A stretch of DNA of 10,675 nt from Bacteroidota bacterium. GTDB lineage: Bacteria > Bacteroidota > Bacteroidia > Bacteroidales > Lentimicrobiaceae. How positions within the stretch are numbered: the first letter of the stretch is position 1; each line of letters begins with the position of its first letter. Below, piece by piece: positions 5,802 through 10,675 of the stretch. The position numbers were made by a program, and so were the translations under genes. The DNA is taken from the NCBI GenBank assembly GCA_023434665.1, contig JAEYSM010000003.1:1-10675 (forward strand), written 5' to 3'. Below the pieces are notes generated by a model that was not told the DNA's origin, made no database searches, and was given only the letters and a program-made list of their open reading frames with translations.

Positions 5802-8258
5802 TTACTTTCTAATCTTTGCACCTAATTCCTGTTCAAGATTTCTCGACAACTTATCCATGAAATTATCAATCTCCTTGTCAGTTAATGTTTTATTTTCATC
5901 CTGGAGAATAAAGCTGACTGCATAAGATTTCTTTCCCTGCTCAATTTTTTCTCCCTCATAAACATCAAACAAATTTATCCGTTTCAAGAGGTGCTTGTTT
6001 ACCTTCATGGCAATTCTCTCAATCTCCTTGTATTCGGTTTCTTTTTCAAGGACTAACGCCAGGTCTCTGCGTACTTCGGGAAATCTCGACACTTCCTTAT
6101 AATTAACCTTATAATTCTGCGCCAATGATACCAAATAATCCCATTCGATTGTTGCTGATAAAACCTCCTGTGTTATACCCATATTCTCAGTAATCAATCG
6201 ATCAAGAATCCCTATATTGTATAAGAGTTTGTTATTGTAATTATAACTGCTGCCAATAGAGTAAATAGGTTCTACTGCTCCCGGATTAAGACTTTGACTA
6301 TTAATTCCCATCATTTTCAAGATGTTAAGAACAAATCCATGAAGGAAGTAATAATCAGTCTCTTTCTCTCTGTTATTCCAGTGCTCTCCGTATTGATCTC
6401 CTGTTACAAACATCGTCAACACTTTTCTTTGATGATACTTGTCAGTTACATCATCACTTGCAGCGTGAAGGTTAGTCTTATAAATATTACCAAATTCAAA
6501 GAACTTGAGATTTTGCTGTTTACGGTTTATATTATATGCAATGGACTCCAACCCGCTAAACAGTAATGTCTGACGCATAACATTTAATTCTTTGCTTAGA
6601 GGATTTATAATATATACCGACTCTGATGCATTGAAAAACTTATTATTGGAATAGTAAACTTCACTGGTCAAAGAGTTTGTCAGAATTTCATTAAAATTAT
6701 GACTCACAAGATAATCTGCAACTTTGTTGTAAAGTAGTTCCTGATCCGGTTTAATCTTATAAGATATACTTGAACGCATGTTTAGATTGCTTTCAATCTT
6801 ATTGTAGCTATATATCCTTAAAATTTCCTCCACAATATCAGCTACATTCTTCACATCCACCTTAAAAGGAGGAATTGATACAGAGAGACCTGATTCTGAC
6901 TTTTTGAGTATGTTTATTGAGAGAAGTTCTAAAATCTGAATAACTTTAGTAACCGGTATCTTATTGCCAACTAACTTATCAATTTCATTAAACGAAAATT
7001 CAAGTTCAGCATCAACAATAGGTTTTGGATATACGTCAATTATTTCAGATGATATCTTACCACCGGTAATCTCCCTGATCATTATAGCAGCACGCTTAAG
7101 TGCTTCTACAGTGACATTGGGATCGGTTCCTCTTTCAAATCTAAATGATGCATCTGTTTTAAGTGTATGGTATTTGGAAGTCTTTCGAACCGAAACGGGG
7201 TTAAAATACGCACTTTCAATGAAAACTGATGTTGTATCGTTAGTAACACCCGAAGTTGCGCCTCCGAAAACACCAGCGATACACATTGGATTCTCAACAT
7301 TGCATATCATTAAATCACTTGAGGTTAATTCTCTTTCAACATGATCCAGTGTGATGAATTTGCTCCCTTGTTCAGCATTCCTTACTACTACCTTGTTCCC
7401 TTTAATAGCTTCAGCATCAAATGTATGAAGGGGCTGTCCATATTCCATAAGGATATAGTTAGAAATATCTACTATATTGTTAATTGGCCTCAAACCAACT
7501 GCTTTTAATCTGTTCTGAAGCCACTCCGGCGAAGGCCCTACTTTTACTCCTGTAATAGAGATTCCTGAATATCTTGGGCAATCATCGGTACTTAAAACCT
7601 CAATATCAATTGGAAGGCTTTTATTATCGATTGAGAATGCTGAGTTATCTGGTTTTACAAATTGCGCAACGCCCAATTCTCTAACATTAACAGCCGCAGC
7701 TAAATCCCTCGCAACCCCTATGTGCGAGAGTGCATCTGCATGATTTGGAGTTATTGCTATTTCGAAGACTGTATCCTTAACAATATTAAAGTATTCAGAA
7801 GCTGGTTGACCGATTTTAGTATCGCCTGGAAGTACCAGTATGCCTTCATGAGATTGTCCAATACCTAGCTCATCCTCAGCACAAATCATTCCTTGAGAAA
7901 CTTCGCCCCTGATTTTTGATTTCGTAATTGTAAATGGGTCATCCCCTTTATAAATCTTTGCACCTTCAAGTGCAACAATTACTTTTTGTCCTATAGCTAC
8001 ATTAGGAGCACCACAAACGATATTTAATAATTCAGGTTGCCCAACATTGACAGTAGTAACCGATAATTTATCAGCATTAGGATGGCGATTACAAGTAATA
8101 ACTTCTCCTGTGACAAAATTTTCCAATCCCCCTTTAATCGATTCAAACTTTTCAATCCCCTCAACCTCGAGGCCTATATCAGTAAGTAATAATGCTATTG
8201 CATTTTCATCTAACGAGCACTTCAGGTACTCATTAAGCCAGTTATATGATATTTTCAT
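5802..8258 (-). CDS. pheT: Phenylalanine-tRNA ligase beta subunit
   Basis: This is the large subunit of the alpha2-beta2 enzyme that charges tRNA-Phe; the catalytic alpha subunit gene (pheS) is not in the window. From the chosen start it has 818 residues, the full bacterial length. Domains in order: the opening MKISYNWLNEYL; an EMAP-type tRNA-binding fold (about 45-155) with HPNADKLSVTTVNVG and NIVCGAPNV; the B3/B4 editing region (about 215-385), ending in DASFRFERGTDP; B5 (about 410-480); a catalytic-like core (490-705); and the C-terminal ferredoxin-fold anticodon-binding domain (724-817) opening SRFPEVRRDLALVLE. The frame extends upstream to 8288, but the family starts at MKIS and the -7 box at 8276-8283 would lie inside such an extension. 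It follows recG by 81 nt. No damage is seen. Confidence 0.97.
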   Translation of the reverse strand: MKISYNWLNEYLKCSLDENAIALLLTDIGLEVEGIEKFESIKGGLENFVTGEVITCNRHPNADKLSVTTVNVGQPELLNIVCGAPNVAIGQKVIVALEGAKIYKGDDPFTITKSKIRGEVSQGMICAEDELGIGQSHEGILVLPGDTKIGQPASEYFNIVKDTVFEIAITPNHADALSHIGVARDLAAAVNVRELGVAQFVKPDNSAFSIDNKSLPIDIEVLSTDDCPRYSGISITGVKVGPSPEWLQNRLKAVGLRPINNIVDISNYILMEYGQPLHTFDAEAIKGNKVVVRNAEQGSKFITLDHVERELTSSDLMICNVENPMCIAGVFGGATSGVTNDTTSVFIESAYFNPVSVRKTSKYHTLKTDASFRFERGTDPNVTVEALKRAAIMIREITGGKISSEIIDVYPKPIVDAELEFSFNEIDKLVGNKIPVTKVIQILELLSINILKKSESGLSVSIPPFKVDVKNVADIVEEILRIYSYNKIESNLNMRSSISYKIKPDQELLYNKVADYLVSHNFNEILTNSLTSEVYYSNNKFFNASESVYIINPLSKELNVMRQTLLFSGLESIAYNINRKQQNLKFFEFGNIYKTNLHAASDDVTDKYHQRKVLTMFVTGDQYGEHWNNREKETDYYFLHGFVLNILKMMGINSQSLNPGAVEPIYSIGSSYNYNNKLLYNIGILDRLITENMGITQEVLSATIEWDYLVSLAQNYKVNYKEVSRFPEVRRDLALVLEKETEYKEIERIAMKVNKHLLKRINLFDVYEGEKIEQGKKSYAVSFILQDENKTLTDKEIDNFMDKLSRNLEQELGAKIRK

Positions 8259-8275
8259 ACTTGTTAATTGAAGGG

Positions 8276-8283
8276 CAAAATTA
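8276..8283 (-). promoter_or_regulatory. -7 box TAATTTTG of pheT
   Basis: The minus strand reads TAATTTTG, matching the Bacteroidota consensus TAnnTTTG, 17 nt upstream of the pheT ATG at 8258. A transcript would begin about 7 nt further on, giving a very short leader. It supports the 8258 start over the longer frame from 8288. The -33 element is not clear (a T-rich stretch only). Confidence 0.55.
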
Positions 8284-8339
8284 AACAATAAACTCCTAAA
8301 TTGATCATTCCTGTAAGGGTATTTCTGTTAGGTTGAAAA

Positions 8340-10430
8340 TTATGAAATGTTACCCCACTGTTTGTTTTGTGTTTGTAGCCACGCTATCATTTTTTGGTTT
8401 TCAGGCTGTTGAAGATCCGGATCCTCTTTTATTATTCTAGATGCTGTTGCTCTGGCTTTTTTTAAAATTGCTTCATCTCTGACGATGTCTGCCATTTTCA
8501 GTCCTATCAATCCGCTTTGCTGAGTTCCTTGTATTTCACCTGGTCCTCTGAGCTGGAGGTCGACTTCTGCAATTTCAAAACCATCATTACTCTTAACCAT
8601 GGTTTCAATTCTTTTTCTTCCATCGACTGTTAATTTATAAGAAGTCATAAGAATGCAAAAAGATTGAGAACCTCCTCTTCCCACCCTTCCTCGTAACTGA
8701 TGCAATTGTGATAATCCAAATCTTTCAGCATTTTCAATTATCATTACAGTCGCATTTGGCACATCCACCCCTACTTCAATTACTGTAGTGGCAACCATTA
8801 TATTAGTGATTCCTTTGACAAAGCGTTGCATTTCGCTTTCTTTTTCAGCCGGTTTGAGCTTTCCATGTACTATACTGATTTGGTATTCTGGAAGTGGGAA
8901 ATACCGTGATAATGTGTCAAAGCCATCCATCAGATCCTGAAGATCCTGGTTTTCCGATTCATTGATCAATGGAAATACCACATATATCTGTCGCCCTTCC
9001 TTGATTTGTTCCTTCATAAAATGGAAAACACGAAGCCGCTCTCTTTCAAAGAAATGGTAAGTTTTAATTGGCTTTCTGCCAGGTGGCAATTCATCTATTA
9101 CAGAAACTTCAAGATCACCATAAACTGTCATGGCTAATGTTCGAGGAATTGGAGTTGCTGTCATGACCAAAACATGTGGTGGAATGTTGCTCTTTTCCCA
9201 TAAACGGGCTCTCTGTTCAACACCGAAACGATGCTGCTCGTCTATTACAACTAAGCCAAGATTCTTGAAAACAACTGCCTCTTCAATAAGAGCATGAGTT
9301 CCAATAAGAATTTCAACTTCTCCGTTTAGCAAGCCATTATGAATGATTTCACGTTCTTTCTTCTTGGTCGATCCCGTCAATAATTTGACCGTGACAGGCA
9401 TTTCCTTTAGAAACTTCTCAATATTTCTGAAATGTTGTGTTGCCAATATCTCTGTCGGAGCCATGATACATGACTGACACTGATTATCTAATGCGATAAG
9501 CATGGTCATTAAAGCCACAAGGGTTTTGCCGCTACCGACATCTCCCTGCAGCAGTCTGTTCATTTGCCTTCCTGTGCTAAGATCTTTCCTTATTTCCTTT
9601 ATGACCTTCTTTTGAGCATTAGTCAATTCAAAAGGTAAGTACTTTTCAAAAAAAGTAAGAAAGTGATCACCAATTTTAATAAAACGGCGACCTACAGACT
9701 TTTCGTTCCTCAATACCTTAATTCTGAAAAGCTCTAATTGAATAAAAAAAAGCTCCTCGAATTTAATTCTGTACTTTGCTCTTTCAAGTAATTCATAATT
9801 ACGTGGGAAATGCAAATTGCGAATAGTTTGCGCCCTTGGTAGAAAATTATTGTACGTAACAATCTGGCTATTCAGGTTTTCTCCAATATAGTTATAGCAT
9901 TGTGCCAGAGCATTTCTCGTAATCTTTCCAAAACTTTTTCCGGTAATTCCTTTTCTTTTTAATTTTTCAGTTGTTGAGTAATATGGTTGTAATGGCTCTG
10001 ACTGCATTTGTTGCTCTTCCTCAACCGTATCAATATCAGGGTGAGTAATATTATATCGGCCATTGAATAACGATGGCTTGCCAAAGACAATATACTCAAC
10101 CCCCGTTTTCAATTGCCCTTTCCACCAACTCACTCCCTGAAACCATATAAGTTCAATCTGACCTGACCCATCGTCAAGAATAGCACTAAGCCTTATGGCT
10201 CTACCCATTCCAAGCTCCTTTATAATGAGAAGCTTTCCTTTTAATTGAATATATGCAGAATCCGAAGCTATATCACTTACTCTGTATATTTTACTTCTGT
10301 CAATATAGCGGAATGGATAATGAAGCAAGACATCTCCAAATGTTTTTATACCCAACTCTTTTTTGAGCAGATCAGCTCTGGCAGGACCAACACCTTTAAG
10401 GTACTCAATCGGAGTGTCAAGCGGGTTCAA
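8340..10430 (-). CDS. recG: ATP-dependent DNA helicase RecG
   Basis: RecG is a double-strand DNA translocase that reverses stalled forks and migrates Holliday junctions and R-loops. The 696 residues are standard length. A helix-hairpin-like start (LDTPIEYLKGVGPARADLLKKELGI) leads into the wedge OB fold (about 60-160, DDGSGQIELIWF). The helicase motifs follow: I GDVGSGKT (296-303), Ia MAPTEILATQHF (323-334), II DEQH (397-400), III TATPIPRTLA (424-433), and V/VI ATTVIEVGVDVPNA to HQLRGRVGRG (547-586). The C-terminal part has DLQLRGPGEIQGTQQSGL, the TRG region used to couple ATP use to movement. The start is TTG at 10430: an in-frame stop lies four codons upstream with no ATG or GTG between, and the protein then begins just before the conserved LDTPIE. 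A -7 box lies 39 nt upstream. Confidence 0.97.
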   Translation of the reverse strand: MNPLDTPIEYLKGVGPARADLLKKELGIKTFGDVLLHYPFRYIDRSKIYRVSDIASDSAYIQLKGKLLIIKELGMGRAIRLSAILDDGSGQIELIWFQGVSWWKGQLKTGVEYIVFGKPSLFNGRYNITHPDIDTVEEEQQMQSEPLQPYYSTTEKLKRKGITGKSFGKITRNALAQCYNYIGENLNSQIVTYNNFLPRAQTIRNLHFPRNYELLERAKYRIKFEELFFIQLELFRIKVLRNEKSVGRRFIKIGDHFLTFFEKYLPFELTNAQKKVIKEIRKDLSTGRQMNRLLQGDVGSGKTLVALMTMLIALDNQCQSCIMAPTEILATQHFRNIEKFLKEMPVTVKLLTGSTKKKEREIIHNGLLNGEVEILIGTHALIEEAVVFKNLGLVVIDEQHRFGVEQRARLWEKSNIPPHVLVMTATPIPRTLAMTVYGDLEVSVIDELPPGRKPIKTYHFFERERLRVFHFMKEQIKEGRQIYVVFPLINESENQDLQDLMDGFDTLSRYFPLPEYQISIVHGKLKPAEKESEMQRFVKGITNIMVATTVIEVGVDVPNATVMIIENAERFGLSQLHQLRGRVGRGGSQSFCILMTSYKLTVDGRKRIETMVKSNDGFEIAEVDLQLRGPGEIQGTQQSGLIGLKMADIVRDEAILKKARATASRIIKEDPDLQQPENQKMIAWLQTQNKQWGNIS

Positions 10431-10469
10431 AACGTACGGCTTTTAAAATTAAAAAGATTCATTGTATGG

Positions 10470-10477
10470 CAAAGATA
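10470..10477 (-). promoter_or_regulatory. -7 box TATCTTTG of recG
   Basis: The minus strand reads TATCTTTG, a full match to TAnnTTTG, 39 nt upstream of the recG TTG start. A TTTG lies 14 nt further upstream, closer than the usual 17-19, and a TTTT sits about 20 nt upstream, so the -33 element is uncertain. The box lies between the group II intron end (near 10553) and recG, so recG transcription need not depend on the intron. Confidence 0.6.
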
Positions 10478-10552
10478 ACCAACGCTTGTCGCAAATGAAA
10501 ATTAAAGACCTTTTATAAGATAGCACATAAAGGGAAATTGGCCATTTATAAA

Positions 10553-10675
10553 ATCGAGTAGGAGGAAAATAAAATAGTTTTCCTCCTATTTTATTTTCCG
10601 ACCTCTCACACCACCGTACGTACGGTTCTCGTATACGGCGGTTCCTTAATAAACGATTCTAACCTTTAAGTAATG
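10553..10675 (-). mobile_element. Group II intron, 3' end with domains V and VI (partial, runs off the right edge)
   Basis: On the minus strand, 10642-10610 is a 33-nt hairpin fitting domain V. A 9-bp lower stem (ACCGCCGTA with TACGGTGGT) carries a CGC triad, followed by the 2-nt bulge CG on the 3' side and a short upper stem TACG/CGTA. Domain VI follows (about 10607-10556). GAGAGG pairs with CCT-A-CTC, leaving a single unpaired A at 10559, the expected branch point. Beyond it is a 14-bp A/T-rich distal stem (10564-10577 with 10586-10599). The intron should end ...CTCGAT at 10553, 6 nt after the branch A, with a 3' exon starting TTTATAAATGG. A CGC triad is typical of class C introns. The T-rich 3' exon would fit the remainder of a terminator U-tract. 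The exact splice site is inferred. Confidence 0.88.
10646..10675 (-). CDS. Possible last codons of the intron-encoded maturase (partial)
   Basis: One minus-strand frame is open from the window edge to a TAA at 10646-10648 and reads HYLKVRIVY. It ends 3 nt before domain V, about where maturase genes can end in compact class C introns. Ten codons are too few to identify a reverse transcriptase; the assignment rests only on position inside the intron. The other two frames hit stops within the same stretch. Confidence 0.3.
   Translation of the reverse strand, partial: HYLKVRIVY

Noticed and set aside
6964..7344. Plus-strand open frame opposite pheT (and similar plus-strand frames at 1901-2194, 5214-5447, 6294-6566, 8047-8271, 10245-10478)
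   Set aside because: All overlap strongly supported minus-strand genes, have no recognisable domains, and read as low-quality hydrophobic or mixed sequence typical of antisense shadows.
8259..8288. Ten-codon upstream extension of pheT
   Set aside because: The family begins at MKISYNWL, and the likely -7 box at 8276-8283 lies inside the extension.
1..10675. CRISPR array, tRNA or rRNA genes, insertion sequence or toxin-antitoxin pair
   Set aside because: No regularly spaced repeats, no tRNA-like or rRNA sequence, no transposase, and no unassigned small gene pair were seen. The only mobile elements are the two partial group II introns.

Overview
The window looks like a chromosomal segment of a member of the Bacteroidota, most likely Bacteroidales-like. 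The support is: low-GC coding DNA; -7 promoter boxes of the Bacteroidota type TAnnTTTG in front of three transcription units; no convincing Shine-Dalgarno sequences; and the order sigma-54 activator, lptE, TPR protein, secG, which I know from this phylum. All eight full-length genes lie on the minus strand, so transcription runs from right to left. There is no gene-free stretch longer than about 250 bases outside the window edges.

From right to left: the right edge (about 10553-10675) is the 3' end of a group II intron, with domains V and VI and perhaps the last codons of its maturase. Next is recG (TTG start, own promoter), then pheT (own promoter). A four-gene unit follows, consisting of a stand-alone sigma-54 enhancer-binding protein, lptE, an acidic TPR protein of unknown function, and secG. 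Its gaps are 11-22 nt and it ends in a strong intrinsic terminator. A spacer with a repeated 9-mer leads to groES-groEL and their terminator. The left edge (1-122) is the 5' end of a second group II intron, inserted directly after the groEL terminator hairpin.

The genes cover branch migration and fork rescue (RecG), Phe-tRNA synthesis (PheT), envelope biogenesis (LptE for LPS export, SecG for protein secretion) and protein folding (GroES/GroEL). The sigma-54 regulator heads the envelope unit, so it may be autoregulated or coordinate envelope functions; that is inference.

The core is ordinary housekeeping DNA. The notable parts are the two intron ends in the same orientation flanking it. The left one sits on a terminator, which is the habit of class C (IIC) introns. 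The intron stubs are almost equal in length (122 and 123 nt), which suggests a multicopy intron at which the assembly broke. I found no new defence or metabolic system.
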